Assembly: GCA_050485645.1 (NCBI GenBank)
Contig: JBJHBT010000018.1
Coordinates: 8,696-72,695 of the forward strand
Direction: 5' to 3'
DNA: 64,000 nt
Source of the DNA: JBJHBP01 sp050485645
Lineage (GTDB): Bacteria > Pseudomonadota > Gammaproteobacteria > Steroidobacterales > Rariloculaceae
In this document: in pieces, positions 1 to 12,832 of the stretch
Position numbering within the stretch: the stretch's first letter is position 1
How the letters are laid out: each line of letters opens with the position of its first letter
Program-made: the position numbers and the translations under genes
The notes under the pieces: model-generated
What the model saw: only the letters and a program-made list of their open reading frames with translations
Databases searched by the model: none
What the model was told of the DNA's origin: nothing

Positions 1-741
1 CGCCACATCCGCGGTGACACTGCCGTCGCACTCCACCTGCGCATAATCGCGCACGCGACGCAGCAGGCGGTTGGTGATACGCGGCGTGCCGCGCGACCGG
101 GATGCGATTTCGCGCGCGCCGCCATCGTCGATGGGCAGGTTCAGCAGCTCCGCGGTGCGTTTCGCAATCCGTGCCAGATCCTCGCCGCCATAAAACTCGA
201 GCCGCTGTACGATGCCGAAACGATCGCGCAGCGGAGACGTGAGCAGGCCGGCACGCGTCGTTGCACCGACCAGTGTGAACGGCGGCAGGTCGATCTTGAT
301 GGATCGCGCACCCGGCCCTTCGCCGATGATGATGTCGAGCTGAAAGTCTTCCAGCGCCGGATACAGGACTTCCTCGACCACGGGACTCAGACGATGGATC
401 TCGTCGACGAACAGCACGTCGTTGGGCTCGAGATTGGTGAGAATCGCCGCCAGGTCACCGGGACGTTCCAGCACCGGGCCGGATGTCTGACGCAGGTTCG
501 AGCCGAGTTCGTTGGCGATGATATGGGCCAGCGTGGTCTTGCCCAATCCCGGCGGACCGAAAATCAGCGTATGGTCGAGCGCCTCGCTGCGCTGGCGGGC
601 GGCGGCAATGAAAATGCCCATCTGGCGCTTGACCGCGGCCTGGCCCACATAGTGTTCGAGCAGCTTCGGACGCAGCGCGCGATCGAAAGCCTCGTCCTCA
701 CGTCCGGCCTGCGCTGTCACGATCCTGGAATCCGTATTCAT
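1..741 (-). CDS. ruvB: Holliday junction branch migration ATPase RuvB (partial, 3' end outside window)
   Basis: Hexameric AAA+ motor that drives branch migration of Holliday junctions with RuvA. Only the N-terminal part (about 247 codons) is inside the window; the gene continues past base 1. Visible in the translation are the Walker A motif GPPGLGKTT, Walker B VDEIH, sensor 1 GATTRAG and the arginine-finger segment LRDRFG, in the normal order. The ATG (complement of 739-741) shares one base with the ruvA stop codon (TGATG), so translation is probably coupled. Last visible gene of the yebC-ruvC-ruvA-ruvB operon. Identification is secure; the missing C-terminal winged-helix part cannot be judged. 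Confidence 0.97.
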   Translation of the reverse strand, partial: MNTDSRIVTAQAGREDEAFDRALRPKLLEHYVGQAAVKRQMGIFIAAARQRSEALDHTLIFGPPGLGKTTLAHIIANELGSNLRQTSGPVLERPGDLAAILTNLEPNDVLFVDEIHRLSPVVEEVLYPALEDFQLDIIIGEGPGARSIKIDLPPFTLVGATTRAGLLTSPLRDRFGIVQRLEFYGGEDLARIAKRTAELLNLPIDDGGAREIASRSRGTPRITNRLLRRVRDYAQVECDGSVTADVA

Positions 742-1322
742 CACGACGACCGGTTGTGTATCCGTTTCAGTGCCTGGCGGATGAGTTCCTCGGTGCCCAG
801 ATTCTGATCCAGACCATCCAGCATACGCACGGCTTCGGCCGGCTTGTAACCCAGTGCCAGCAGTGCACCCTGAGCAACGTTCCCGGCGGATCCAGCGTCC
901 GGCGCGGTCATTGCCGCCTCGGTCGGCAGCCGGTCGGGCATTTCCAGCAGCAGCCGTTCGGCGGTCTTGCGGCCCACACCGGGCAGACGCGTCAGGCTGC
1001 CCAGATCCTTGTCGGCCACGCACTGCGCAAAGCTCTGCACACTCATACCCGAGAGCACCCCCAAAGCGATACGCGCACCCACGCCGGAGACCTTCAGCAG
1101 CCCGCGAAACAGACGCCGTTCGTCTTCGGAGAAGAACCCGTACAGCACATGCGCGTCGTCACGTATCAGCAGATGCGTCACCAGCGTCACCGCCTCGCCG
1201 GTAGCCGGCAACCGATAGAACGTGGACATCGGCGCTTCCAGTTCGTAACCGACACCGCCCACGTCGAGCGTCAGTCGCGGCGGCTCCCTGAGCACCAGCT
1301 TGCCGCGCAGAAATCCGATCAC
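741..1322 (-). CDS. ruvA: Holliday junction DNA-binding protein RuvA
   Basis: Tetrameric Holliday junction binding subunit that loads RuvB. The protein has 193 residues, near the usual 190-205. An N-terminal OB-fold starts MIGFLRGKL, followed by two helix-hairpin-helix motifs ([10 protein letters not shown] near residue 80 and [10 protein letters not shown] near 115), then a linker and the C-terminal RuvB-binding domain. The start is GTG, overlapping the ruvC stop in a GTGA four-base overlap; the stop overlaps the ruvB ATG. No oddities. Confidence 0.97.
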   Translation of the reverse strand: MIGFLRGKLVLREPPRLTLDVGGVGYELEAPMSTFYRLPATGEAVTLVTHLLIRDDAHVLYGFFSEDERRLFRGLLKVSGVGARIALGVLSGMSVQSFAQCVADKDLGSLTRLPGVGRKTAERLLLEMPDRLPTEAAMTAPDAGSAGNVAQGALLALGYKPAEAVRMLDGLDQNLGTEELIRQALKRIHNRSS

Positions 1323-1828
1323 GAGGCGCCCGCCGCCACGCGCAGCACGCCACGGGTATCACGCTGATGGGCATGGCAGATGGCCGCCGCAAGCGCATCG
1401 GCCGCGTCGGCCTGCAGATCGCCACGGATACCGAGAATCATTCTGACCATGCTTTCAACCTGGGATTTTTCCGCGCCACCGAACCCGGCCACCGCCTTCT
1501 TGATGTGACGCGCGCTGTATTCATGAATGTGGATGTCCGAGGAGAACGTTGCACACAGGGCCGCGGCCCTGGCCTGACCGAGTTTCAGCGCGCTGTCGGC
1601 GTTGCGATGCAGGAACACACGCTCCACCGACACTTCAGCCGGCGTGAACTCCGCCACGATGCCGGTCATGCGCTCGAATATCGTCTTCAGCCTCGCGCTG
1701 TGATCACCTTCCGTGCGAATGGTTCCCCAACCCACTGCCGTCGTACGTCCGGCGCGAACATCGACGACACCGTAACCGGTGACAATGGAGCCGGGGTCGA
1801 TGCCCAGGATGCGGATCGTGTCGGTCAC
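1319..1828 (-). CDS. ruvC: Crossover junction endodeoxyribonuclease RuvC
   Basis: Holliday junction resolvase of the RNase H-like fold. The catalytic first Asp is in ILGIDPGS (Asp11), Glu in VSVERVF, and the C-terminal acidic pair in ADAADALA. I place the start at a GTG (complement of 1826-1828), giving 169 residues and the normal short N-terminus; the reading frame stays open upstream into yebC. A strong GAGGAGG ribosome-binding sequence at about 1844-1850 overlaps the yebC stop, around 15 bases ahead, somewhat far but the best available. Operon partner of ruvA and ruvB. Confidence 0.95.
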   Translation of the reverse strand: MTDTIRILGIDPGSIVTGYGVVDVRAGRTTAVGWGTIRTEGDHSARLKTIFERMTGIVAEFTPAEVSVERVFLHRNADSALKLGQARAAALCATFSSDIHIHEYSARHIKKAVAGFGGAEKSQVESMVRMILGIRGDLQADAADALAAAICHAHQRDTRGVLRVAAGAS

Positions 1829-1847
1829 AATGAGCGGCCTCGCCTCC

Positions 1848-2594
1848 TCACGCGGTTTCTTCGAGCAGTTCTTCGGGAATGTCGGCATTGGAATACACCT
1901 GCTGCACGTCGTCGAGCTCGTCGAGGACATCCAGCATCTTCAGCAGTGACTCGGCCTGACCGACATCGACACTGGCGCGCACCGATGCCCGCATCGTGAC
2001 AGCGGCGTAATCCGCCTCCAGTCCCTTCCCGGCCAGCGCATCGCGCACGGCTTCGAACATATCGGGTTCGCAGATGACCTCGGCACTGCCGTCGTCGGCG
2101 ACGATGACGTCGTCGGCACCGGCATCGATTGCCGCTTCCATCAGCCGGTCCTCGTCGACACCGTCGGGGAAGCTGATCAGGCCGACATGCGTAAACAGAT
2201 AGCTTACCGAGCCATCCGATCCCAGGTTGCCACCGTACTTGGAGAAGGCATGTCGCACTTCGGCGACTGTACGGTTGCGGTTGTCGGTGAGGCAGTCGAC
2301 CATGACCGCCGTGCCGCCAGGCCCATAGCCCTCGTAGCGGACTTCCTCGTAGCTGTCGCCATCCAGTTCACCGGTGCCGCGCTTCACGGCGCGGTCGATG
2401 TTGTCCTTGGGCATGCTCTGCGCCTTGGCCTTCTCGATGGCCAGTCGCAGACGGGGATTGGTCGACGGATCGCCACCGCCGGCACGTGCCGCAATGGTGA
2501 TTTCACGAATCAGTTTGGTGAACAGCTTGCCGCGTTTGGCATCCTGAGCACCCTTGCGAAAACGGATATTCGCCCACTTGCTGTGGCCGGCCAT
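1848..2594 (-). CDS. YebC/PmpR family protein (transcriptional regulator or translation factor)
   Basis: 248 residues starting [10 protein letters not shown], the invariant YebC N-terminus, with the family segments [12 protein letters not shown] and [13 protein letters not shown]. Family members were first described as DNA-binding regulators (PmpR); recent work on relatives links them to relief of ribosome stalling, so the role here is open. I chose the ATG at 2594 because homology begins there and GGGAG lies just upstream; the frame is open for another 40 codons without family similarity. It heads the ruvCAB operon with 19 bases to ruvC, a common arrangement in Gamma- and Betaproteobacteria. 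Confidence 0.95.
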   Translation of the reverse strand: MAGHSKWANIRFRKGAQDAKRGKLFTKLIREITIAARAGGGDPSTNPRLRLAIEKAKAQSMPKDNIDRAVKRGTGELDGDSYEEVRYEGYGPGGTAVMVDCLTDNRNRTVAEVRHAFSKYGGNLGSDGSVSYLFTHVGLISFPDGVDEDRLMEAAIDAGADDVIVADDGSAEVICEPDMFEAVRDALAGKGLEADYAAVTMRASVRASVDVGQAESLLKMLDVLDELDDVQQVYSNADIPEELLEETA

Positions 2595-2756
2595 GGCTTG
2601 CGCTCCCGAGAATACTGGCTGAACGATCGTCCGCACACGATCCGTTCGCCACGACGCATGCGACCTGCAAAAACTCCGATACACGCCTCTACCACTGGCG
2701 TCGCCGCGTATCATAGCGGCAATGGGCGGCTGCGTGCGAGGGGACCTTTTCGGCCG

Positions 2757-4184
2757 TCAGCGGTTGATGCCGTGCAGCGCGCGTTTATCGGCCGCGAGCG
2801 CGGCCTCGTGCATGGATTCGCTGAGGGTGGGGTGTGCGTGCACGGTACGCTGGATATCCTCGGCGGAACCCTCGAACTCCATGACAAGCACGGCTTCGGC
2901 GATCAGTTCACCGGCCAGCGGACCGACGATGTGCACACCGAGAACTTCGTCCGTGTCGGCATCAGCCAGCAGCTTGACGAATCCACCGGCCTGTTCCATC
3001 GCCTTGGCGCGGCCGTTGGCCGCGAACCCGAAACTGCCTGCCTTGTAGGCGCGGCCTTCTTCCTTGAGTTCTTCTTCGTTCTGCCCCACCCAGGCAACTT
3101 CCGGCGCGGTATAGATCACCGATGGAATGGTCCGGTGGTTCAGTTCGCCGTAGCGCCCCGCGATCAGGTCGGCGGCCATCACGCCCTCCTCGGTGGCCTT
3201 GTGGGCCAGCATCGGCCCGCGAACGACATCGCCCACCGCATAGACATCGGGCAGCGTGGTGCGGCACTGGCCGTCGACGACGATACGGCCGCGCCTGTCC
3301 GTCTCGATCTCGACGCCATCGCCCAACAGGCCATCGGTGAACGGCTTGCGGCCCACGCAGACGATCAGCCGGTCAACGGTCAGAGACTGCGATTCACCAT
3401 CCTCCTCGTACTCGACAACCACGCCGTCGTCGCCGGCACTGGCCTTTGATACCCGTGAGCCCAGATGGATCTCCAGCCCCTGCGCACGGAACTGGCGCAG
3501 CGCCTCCCTGGCAACCTGGCGGTCGGCGAACGCCATGAAATCGTCCGTCGCCTCCAGCAGCACCACTTCAGCCCCCAGCCGACGCCAGACGCTGCCCAGC
3601 TCCAGCCCGATCACACCGGCACCGATCACGCCAAGCCGTTCGGGGACTTCGGAAAACGCCAGCGCGCCGGATGAGTCGACGATTCGCTGACCGTCAAACG
3701 GTGCGCTCGGCAGTTCCACGGGCACGGAACCGGTCGCGAGAATAACGCTGCGGGCCTTGAGCACGCTCCGGTCGCCGTCGGCATTCTCCACCTCGACATG
3801 ATTGTCGGCGAGAAGTCGTCCGTGGCCGCGAATCGCCGTCACCCCGTTCGCCTTCAGCAGTGAGTCGATGCCGGAAGTGAGCTGTTCAACAATGCCGGTC
3901 TTGCGCTGCTGCATCGCGGCGACGTCGATGTTCAGATCGCCGACGGCAATGCCGTGACGCTTGAATTCGGTTGCGGCGCGATGATAGAGCTCGGAGGACT
4001 CCAGCAGCGCCTTGGACGGTATGCAGCCCACATTCAGGCAGGTGCCGCCGAATGGTCGTTTACCGCTGGCGTCCTGCCAGTTGTCCACGCAGGCCGCCGA
4101 CAGACCGTTCTGTGCGGCACGTATCGCTGCCGGATACCCGCCCGGCCCACCGCCGATCACAACGACATCGAATTGCTTTTCCAT
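2757..4184 (-). CDS. lpdA: Dihydrolipoyl dehydrogenase (E3)
   Basis: FAD enzyme that reoxidises dihydrolipoamide and makes NADH in 2-oxoacid dehydrogenase complexes. 475 residues, normal length. FAD-binding GGGPGGYPAA is at residues 11-20, the redox-active disulfide is GTCLNVGCIPSK (Cys49, Cys54), a second Rossmann motif GAGVIGLELGSVW binds NAD, and the C-terminal HAHPTLSE carries the catalytic His. Lies 9 bases behind sucB in the sucA-sucB-lpdA operon, so it is the E3 of 2-oxoglutarate dehydrogenase and may serve other complexes. Confidence 0.97.
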   Translation of the reverse strand: MEKQFDVVVIGGGPGGYPAAIRAAQNGLSAACVDNWQDASGKRPFGGTCLNVGCIPSKALLESSELYHRAATEFKRHGIAVGDLNIDVAAMQQRKTGIVEQLTSGIDSLLKANGVTAIRGHGRLLADNHVEVENADGDRSVLKARSVILATGSVPVELPSAPFDGQRIVDSSGALAFSEVPERLGVIGAGVIGLELGSVWRRLGAEVVLLEATDDFMAFADRQVAREALRQFRAQGLEIHLGSRVSKASAGDDGVVVEYEEDGESQSLTVDRLIVCVGRKPFTDGLLGDGVEIETDRRGRIVVDGQCRTTLPDVYAVGDVVRGPMLAHKATEEGVMAADLIAGRYGELNHRTIPSVIYTAPEVAWVGQNEEELKEEGRAYKAGSFGFAANGRAKAMEQAGGFVKLLADADTDEVLGVHIVGPLAGELIAEAVLVMEFEGSAEDIQRTVHAHPTLSESMHEAALAADKRALHGINR

Positions 4185-4193
4185 GCTGACCTC

Positions 4194-5582
4194 TCAAACC
4201 TGGAGGATCAGTCGCGCAGGATCCTCGAGCTGCTCCTTGATCGCCACCAGGAACTGCACGGCTTCACGACCGTCCACAATGCGGTGGTCGTAGCTCAGCG
4301 CAAGATACATCATCGGCCGCACCACGATTTCGCCGTCAACCACCACCGCCCGCTCCTGGATCTTGTGCATGCCAAGAATTCCGCTCTGCGGCGGATTGAG
4401 AATCGGCGTGGACATCAGCGAACCGAAGATGCCGCCGTTGGTGAGCGTGAACGTGCCGCCGGTGAGTTCGTTCATCGTGATTTCGCCCTTTCTGGCGCGC
4501 TGTGCGAAATCGGTGATGGCCTTCTCGATCTGTGCGAAATTGCTGCTTTCGGCGTTACGCAGAATCGGCACCAGCAGCCCCCTGTCGGTGGACACCGCGA
4601 TGCCGATGTCGAAATACTCGTGATAGACGATCTCGTCGCCATCGATGGAGGCGTTCAGCAGCGGGAAGCGGCGCAGCGCCTCGATGGCAGCCTTCACGAA
4701 AAACGACATGAATCCCAGCTTGATCTCGTAACGCCGCTCGAACGCTTCCTGGTAGCGGCTGCGTAGCGCCATCACGGCACTCATGTCGATCTCGTTGAAC
4801 GTGGTGAGCATGGCGGCGGTGCGCTGTGCTTCCACCAGGCGTTCGGCGATGCGCGCGCGCAGTCTTGTCATCGTCACACGGTGTTCGGTCCGGGAAAGTG
4901 CGGCGCCGGACGATCGGTCGGAAGACTGCGGCGCCTCGCTGTCCAGGCCGGCCGAGTCGGCATGCTTGCCGGCGATGAAATCGAGCACATCACTCTTGGT
5001 AATGCGGCCTTCGCGACCCGACCCGGTGATGGCGGAGGGATCGATCTCGTGCTCGTCGACCAGCTTGCGCGCAGCCGGCCCCATACGCTGACCCGTCGAC
5101 GGCTCGTCGTCCTCCGAATCGCTGTCCGCGCTGCGCGAACGGACATCGCTTCTGCCTTCGTCCCGTCCGCCCGTGCCGTCGGCCGTGGCCTTCGTGGACC
5201 CGCCTGAGGCTTCGGCGGAACCGGATGTCTGCTCACCGGCGCCGCCCGATCCGGATGCCTTCTTCTCCGGCTTCTCCGGATCTTTCTCCGCGGCCTTGTC
5301 CTGTGAGGTCTTTGCTGTCGCGCCGCCGGAACCGTCGTTGGCTTCGCCGGGCTCAAGCAGTGCCAGCACCTGACCGCTGGACACCGTGGCGCCATCGTCC
5401 GCGCGGATTTCCTTCAACACACCATCCGCCGGTGCCGGCACCTCCAGCACCACCTTGTCCGTTTCCAGATCGACAAGGTTCTCGTCGCGCTTCACCTGAT
5501 CTCCGGCTTTCTTGTGCCAGCTGACCAGCGTGGCGTCGGTGACGGACTCAGGCAGTTGCGGAACTTTGACTTCGATACTCAC
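4194..5582 (-). CDS. sucB: 2-oxoglutarate dehydrogenase E2, dihydrolipoyllysine succinyltransferase
   Basis: Core acyltransferase of the 2-oxoglutarate dehydrogenase complex (TCA cycle). The 462 residues show one lipoyl domain with the modified Lys in LETDKVVLE (Lys43), a long Gly/Ser/Lys/Glu/Asp-rich linker at about 80-165, a peripheral subunit-binding domain ([14 protein letters not shown]...[11 protein letters not shown]), and the catalytic domain ending in [11 protein letters not shown] with the active-site His and Asp. The linker is longer and more charged than the E. coli one, making the protein longer than the usual 400-410. Sits between sucA and lpdA. Confidence 0.97.
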   Translation of the reverse strand: MSIEVKVPQLPESVTDATLVSWHKKAGDQVKRDENLVDLETDKVVLEVPAPADGVLKEIRADDGATVSSGQVLALLEPGEANDGSGGATAKTSQDKAAEKDPEKPEKKASGSGGAGEQTSGSAEASGGSTKATADGTGGRDEGRSDVRSRSADSDSEDDEPSTGQRMGPAARKLVDEHEIDPSAITGSGREGRITKSDVLDFIAGKHADSAGLDSEAPQSSDRSSGAALSRTEHRVTMTRLRARIAERLVEAQRTAAMLTTFNEIDMSAVMALRSRYQEAFERRYEIKLGFMSFFVKAAIEALRRFPLLNASIDGDEIVYHEYFDIGIAVSTDRGLLVPILRNAESSNFAQIEKAITDFAQRARKGEITMNELTGGTFTLTNGGIFGSLMSTPILNPPQSGILGMHKIQERAVVVDGEIVVRPMMYLALSYDHRIVDGREAVQFLVAIKEQLEDPARLILQV

Positions 5583-5714
5583 GGCCTACTCGCTTGTCGG
5601 TTGACGGCGCCTGTCGATTGGCTGGGAACCGCGAATACGCTGCGGCGCAGCCAGGTCCGGGCGTGGATGCTGGTGATGGAAACCAGGACGAATGCTTGTG
5701 TCCCGCATGGGGTG

Positions 5715-8579
<2,865 letters not shown>

Positions 8580-8648
8580 GGCCGATGGCGGCAGCGCGAT
8601 GCGCGGGGTGAGTGCGGTTTCAGCTCTTTCGAGCCGTAATGGCCGCGT

Positions 8649-8676
8649 AGTGTAACCAAACGGTCGCCAAACTCAA
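8649..8676 (-). promoter_or_regulatory. Candidate sigma-70 promoter of sucA
   Basis: On the minus strand TTGAGT (8671-8676) is followed after 16 bases by TACACT (8649-8654), about 70 bases ahead of the sucA ATG. Both hexamers match the consensus at four of six positions. No operator was recognised next to it. Confidence 0.4.
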
Positions 8677-8721
8677 CCGAACAGTTCCGAACCCGTCATG
8701 CCGCTGTCCGGCCGGGTGCCG

Positions 8722-9231
8722 TCATACGATCAGACGCAGCAGCCACAGTTCCCAACTGATCACCGCGATGTAGACCAGCAGGCACAGTTGCAGAATCTGG
8801 CCGACCCGGAGACAGCGGAACAGCCGCGCGCGGGCCAGGGCAACGAGGACGACGACGCCGCCCCCGGTCAGACCCATCTTGATCAGCGCGAACAGATGCG
8901 GATGGCTGCCAAGCACCCAGGCCAGGAACGGATTGGCTTCGTAGGCACCGTGCAGCAGCAGTGTCAGTGTCAGCAGCGCATCGGCGACGCTGAGCAGCAG
9001 GATACTGACGGCAGCGAACAGCAGATGCGGCTCGTGCCAGTCCGCGATCAGCGCGTACTCGCTGCCACGGCGGCCGGCGCGCCTTCTCGGGTTGATCGCG
9101 CCACGCACCACGGTGCGCCAGCTCAGAGTGCGTCGATCCGCGCCCCCGCGACGTTCAGCCGCGCGCAACACCGCCGCCGGCACCAGCCCGCCCGTTTCGC
9201 CGCGCGCGGCGGTACTCCCCGCGTTTGCCAT
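8722..9231 (-). CDS. DUF5658-like small membrane protein
   Basis: 169 residues. The first 60 are Arg-rich (ERRGGADRR, NPRRRAGRRG) and probably cytoplasmic; three hydrophobic segments follow, at about 70-92 (with ADALLTLTLLLHG), 107-127 (LIKMGLTGGGVVVLV) and 143-165. The pattern of a YEANPFLAW-type motif followed by an IKMGLT helix matches DUF5658 domain proteins as I remember them. Function unknown. Monocistronic between sucA and a cytochrome c gene; no signal peptide. Confidence 0.65.
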   Translation of the reverse strand: MANAGSTAARGETGGLVPAAVLRAAERRGGADRRTLSWRTVVRGAINPRRRAGRRGSEYALIADWHEPHLLFAAVSILLLSVADALLTLTLLLHGAYEANPFLAWVLGSHPHLFALIKMGLTGGGVVVLVALARARLFRCLRVGQILQLCLLVYIAVISWELWLLRLIV

Positions 9232-9440
9232 AGCACACCGTCAAAGTCCGATAACAGGGTCACAATCTGCAAGAAACGGGCCGAAATCGGGAACGCCGCG
9301 TGGCGACAGCGCTCCGTCGGTGTCACCCGACTGCACCATCCTGTCGCACGACCCCGTCTGTAAAGGAAGCCGACGTATTCACCGCCGAGCAACGCTCCCG
9401 CGAGCGACGGTCGGCGCCTGAGATCTGAAATAGTCCCGAG

Positions 9441-9935
9441 TCACTCTGATGTGACACGCAGCAGATAGGCCAGCAGATCGCGGCGGTCGACCTCCGCCCG
9501 CAGGCCGGCAAACACCATGGCATTGCCTGGAATGAAATCCGACGGACGCTGCAGCCAGGCCTCCAGCGCAGCAGGCGTCCACACCAGACCGGTCTGACGC
9601 AGCGCCTCGGAATAGTCGAAGCCCGGCAGCGCCGCGGCCTCCCGCCCGAACACCGCGTACAGATTCGGACCGATCTGATGTGCCTGTCCCTCGCCCAGCG
9701 TGTGACAGGCGCGGCAGGCCAGCGCCAGCACCTCGCCGCGCCGCAGATCCGCTTCCTGATAGCGGGGCTCGCGGAGATACTCCTCGATGGTGCGAACTTC
9801 ACTGCCTGTGAAGCTGGAGACGGTCGGCACCTGATGCTCGGGCGGGGCCGGCGTTGCGGCGGCGCCGCCACCCTGCCCGGCCGGTCCGCAGCCGACCACA
9901 GCCATCGCACCCAGCATCACCAGCCCCCTGCGCAT
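9441..9935 (-). CDS. Lipoprotein c-type cytochrome (class I)
   Basis: Small monoheme cytochrome anchored by a lipid, so an electron carrier on the periplasmic side. From the ATG at 9935, which has GGAGG about 6 bases upstream, the 164 residues begin with a signal ending VVGC (lipidated Cys16), then an Ala/Pro/Gly-rich linker. The heme site is CRACH (Cys74-His78), and the sixth ligand is probably Met140 in PGNAMVF. Domain end LLAYLLR is typical of class I cytochromes. The neighbours do not reveal its partner; the DUF3187-like gene lies 53 bases upstream on the same strand. Confidence 0.85.
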   Translation of the reverse strand: MRRGLVMLGAMAVVGCGPAGQGGGAAATPAPPEHQVPTVSSFTGSEVRTIEEYLREPRYQEADLRRGEVLALACRACHTLGEGQAHQIGPNLYAVFGREAAALPGFDYSEALRQTGLVWTPAALEAWLQRPSDFIPGNAMVFAGLRAEVDRRDLLAYLLRVTSE

Positions 9936-9988
9936 CCGTACCCTCCATGGTCGCCGACCGACCGGCGCCATTATACGGACGCCGCCAC

Positions 9989-10999
9989 TCAGAACGTCCA
10001 CCCCAGCGAGGTGTGCAGCACCACATCGGGCGACACGTTCACGGTGAGATCCTCGTTCACCCCGAATTCGAACCATGCCTGCGGCGCAAACCGCCACCAG
10101 CCACCCAGTGTGAGCTGGGCTCCGGGCCGGCCCAGCGCAAGATCCGATCGATAGTAGCGACCATGCAGATCGAGCTGCCCCTTGATGCCCAGCCCCCGGG
10201 CGAACCGCCACGCACCACCGACCATCGCGACCGGCACTACGCGCTCGCGATCGAAAGTCGCCACCACCGGTCTGCCGGCAACCAGCATGCCGGCTCCCCA
10301 GAAGTACGAGGCGGGCCTGGTCGCGAACTGGCCGCTCCGGACGCGGACGATCGTGACCGCCAGATCGGCGGCGCCGCTGCCGGCGAGCAGATCCTCACGT
10401 CCGGTCGGCAGCTTCAGGGCCACGCCCAGCGTCGCTCCCGATGCGGCCAGCCGCCGGTTGACGGCCACCCGCACGTCACCCAGCCCACTGGCGGATCCGA
10501 CACGTTCGTACAGCACAGCGTCGCCCTGGACGCCATCGTCGAAGCGCATCAGCACCTGACCCGACGGGCGCAGGTCGCGGGCGCCGCCCGGCAGCCCGAA
10601 GGCCCGATGCCAGCGGTCGACGAACCGGTCCAGGACCCCGCCGGACTGACGGATCCACGGCAATTCGACGCTCAGTGACCACTCCTGCGTCAGCGTCCGG
10701 CGGTACAGCAGGGCTTTACGCCAGGTCTCGACATCCACCGCGGCACGGTGCGTACCGGCCTGTTCGAACCAGTATTGATTGGCTATGTCCACGATCAGGC
10801 CAAACGAGTGCCCGTCGGCGCCATCCGCGGTTTCCCATGCCGGCGCGCCGAACAGGGCGATCAGCGGGTTCAGGTTGCGCGTCCGGAACGGCTCTGTCAC
10901 AGGATCGGAAGCCGCTACGGGTCGTGCGGCCAGGCAGCAGACAAGGGTGATCAGGGCCAGCGAGGCGTGGGCGCGGATGGTGTGTGCAGACATGGCCAT
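9989..10999 (-). CDS. DUF3187-like outer membrane beta-barrel protein
   Basis: 336 residues with a signal peptide (LALITLVCCLAARPVAASDP) and a mature part beginning FRTRNLNPLIALFG, typical of DUF3187 proteins as I recall. The chain alternates short amphipathic strands rich in Gly, Trp and Tyr and ends in GWTF, the C-terminal aromatic residue expected of an outer membrane barrel. The start is either of two in-frame ATGs (10999 or 10993); neither has a good ribosome-binding site. Divergent from the DUF4397 lipoprotein gene. Function unknown. Confidence 0.65.
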   Translation of the reverse strand: MAMSAHTIRAHASLALITLVCCLAARPVAASDPVTEPFRTRNLNPLIALFGAPAWETADGADGHSFGLIVDIANQYWFEQAGTHRAAVDVETWRKALLYRRTLTQEWSLSVELPWIRQSGGVLDRFVDRWHRAFGLPGGARDLRPSGQVLMRFDDGVQGDAVLYERVGSASGLGDVRVAVNRRLAASGATLGVALKLPTGREDLLAGSGAADLAVTIVRVRSGQFATRPASYFWGAGMLVAGRPVVATFDRERVVPVAMVGGAWRFARGLGIKGQLDLHGRYYRSDLALGRPGAQLTLGGWWRFAPQAWFEFGVNEDLTVNVSPDVVLHTSLGWTF

Positions 11000-11107
11000 G
11001 CCGTGATTGTAGTGGCCTGGCAACAACGCTGCGCGGGCGCCTTTCGTGAGCGTAGCGCAAACAGGTACCATGAGCGGCAACGGCAATGGTGACGGACGAC
11101 TATACAC

Positions 11108-12424
11108 ATGCGTATTTCATGGATGATTCTGCTTGCAGTCATGCTCGCGGTGGCGGGGTGCGACCGCTCGGGACGTGAACGACCGCCACAGGTCCGGGTG
11201 AATGTGATTCATGCCGCGCCTGGGCACGCCTCCCTGCAGTTCCTTCGGGTTGAGCGTATCGAAGCCGACGTCAACTACCGCGGCCATTCGTCAATCACCT
11301 TCGATGAAGACACCTACACGTTCAACATCGAACGGCTGGTGCCCGGGACAGGCATGGCCGATACGTTGATGACGTTCCAGCGGCCGGTGCTGCACGACAC
11401 GGAGTATTCGTTCGTTCTCACCGAATTCGGCGGCGAGCTGGATGTGATCACCGTCGAACGGCCGGCTCACCCGACGGATGCCACGGCCGCCAGTGTCATG
11501 GCCATGCACGCGGGGCCGGACCTGCCTCCGATGTCGATGTATGTCGTTCCCCAGGACACCGATGTCTCGACCACGAACCCGATTGCGGTGCTTGAATTTC
11601 CCGAGCGCAGCGAGCCCGTCTCCATGCCGGCAGGGACCTACGAACTGGTGCTGACGACACCGGGAGACCCCGGTGATGTGCACCTGCGCACCGGCACATT
11701 CGAACTCTCCAACAGCGACTCGAACATGTTTGTCATTTTCTCGGAAGCCGGCCAGGGCATTTCCGACATCGGTGTGCTGCGCGGCGGAACCCAGTCCCAG
11801 TACCTGCCCGACCGCGACATGCAGGCGGCCGTGCGGGTCTTCAACGCGGTCGCCGACCTCTCTCCACGCGACCTGTACATCGGCGAGGTGGCCGGATCAC
11901 CGACCATTGCCGGCGCCGAATATGGCGTGCTGAGCGATCTGGCCACGGCCCCCACCGGCGGGATTCAGTACACGGTCACGCCGGAAGGCAATGTCGGCTC
12001 GCTGGAGCTCGAGGCCTCCGGCAGCACCGTCGTCGGACGCATCCACACGCTCGTACTGTCCGGTGATCCGGGCACCGTATCCGGTACGCTGGCGCTCGAA
12101 GACCGCCGCCGTATTTACGACCAGGGGCGCGTACGGATTGCCAACGCAACCAACGGCTTCGAAGGATCACTCCAGGTTTTCCTCGTCGCCGAGGGCACGC
12201 CGGTTGAATCGCTGGCGTTCCCCATCACCCTGACATCGCCGGGCGTCGGGTCGGTCGCGGGTTTCGTGCCGGGAGACTATGAGATGTATGTACGCATCGC
12301 CGGAGAAACCGAGGGATTCGTTGCCGGACCGCTGCCATATACCATTGAAGGCGGCGAACTCTACAGCTTCTATCTGGTGGACGGCGCCACTTCCAGCGAT
12401 GTGGAAGTGCTGCTGCTGGACTGA
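11108..12424 (+). CDS. DUF4397 domain lipoprotein
   Basis: 438 residues. The signal peptide ends LAVAGC, making Cys18 the lipidated residue. The rest is built of beta-rich repeats typical of DUF4397 (VRVNVIHAAPG, VRVFNAVADLSPRDLYIG, VRIANATNGFEGSLQVFL), suggesting three or four Ig-like modules. Such proteins are exported and of unknown function, possibly surface or binding scaffolds. It is divergent from the DUF3187-like gene, with only about 110 bases between the starts, so the two may share a control region. Ribosome-binding site is weak. Confidence 0.75.
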   Translation: MRISWMILLAVMLAVAGCDRSGRERPPQVRVNVIHAAPGHASLQFLRVERIEADVNYRGHSSITFDEDTYTFNIERLVPGTGMADTLMTFQRPVLHDTEYSFVLTEFGGELDVITVERPAHPTDATAASVMAMHAGPDLPPMSMYVVPQDTDVSTTNPIAVLEFPERSEPVSMPAGTYELVLTTPGDPGDVHLRTGTFELSNSDSNMFVIFSEAGQGISDIGVLRGGTQSQYLPDRDMQAAVRVFNAVADLSPRDLYIGEVAGSPTIAGAEYGVLSDLATAPTGGIQYTVTPEGNVGSLELEASGSTVVGRIHTLVLSGDPGTVSGTLALEDRRRIYDQGRVRIANATNGFEGSLQVFLVAEGTPVESLAFPITLTSPGVGSVAGFVPGDYEMYVRIAGETEGFVAGPLPYTIEGGELYSFYLVDGATSSDVEVLLLD

Positions 12425-12754
12425 CCGCAGTCCGAAACTGGTGGCCGTGAAGTGCGCGGATGATCGTGAACGGCGGACGAAGTGTCATCGACATGAAGAA
12501 TGCATGAAAGTATGGTTTTTGCATGTCCTCCACGGTATAGAACATATACATGTGATCATCGTCGAATTGGGTCGCACCCTGAACAGCAAGGTGCAGATCC
12601 TCCAGCGTTGCGGACGACGCGATTTCGAGCGTCGCCTCCCACGGCCCTCCCGCATGGAGGCCAAAGACCAACTTGACCTTCAGCGTCCAGATCGTGGCGT
12701 CCTGAACGCCCGTCTTGCCACGTTTGTTGCTCGTTTGTTGCTCGTTCGTTTCAT
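12425..12754 (-). pseudogene. Broken pRiA4b ORF-3-like gene (PF07929 type)
   Basis: The minus strand encodes IWTLKVKLVFG, then EIASSATLEDLHLAVQGA and FDDDHMYMFY, the start of a pRiA4b ORF-3-like domain (often found with mobile elements). An ATG at 12754 begins the gene, but an 11-bp tandem duplication at 12721-12742 throws it out of frame; removing one copy restores a continuous frame from ATG into the domain. The 3' half is missing or unrecognisable and the frame runs into the opposite-strand DUF4397 gene. I read it as a decayed gene; a functional short variant is less likely. Confidence 0.5.
12721..12742. repeat. 11-bp tandem duplication (two copies)
   Basis: CGTTTGTTGCT occurs twice head to tail (12721-12731 and 12732-12742) and is followed by the partial unit CGTT. 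It lies in the 5' end of the pRiA4b ORF-3-like gene on the other strand. Eleven bases are not a multiple of three, so the second copy causes the frameshift. Confidence 0.9.
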
Positions 12755-12832
12755 CGCTCGTTCACTCTCCCATATTGCGACGGTCGCGGCGATACGCGTC
12801 CCGCTCGGTAAGACAAGAGAGTAACGAGCGAT

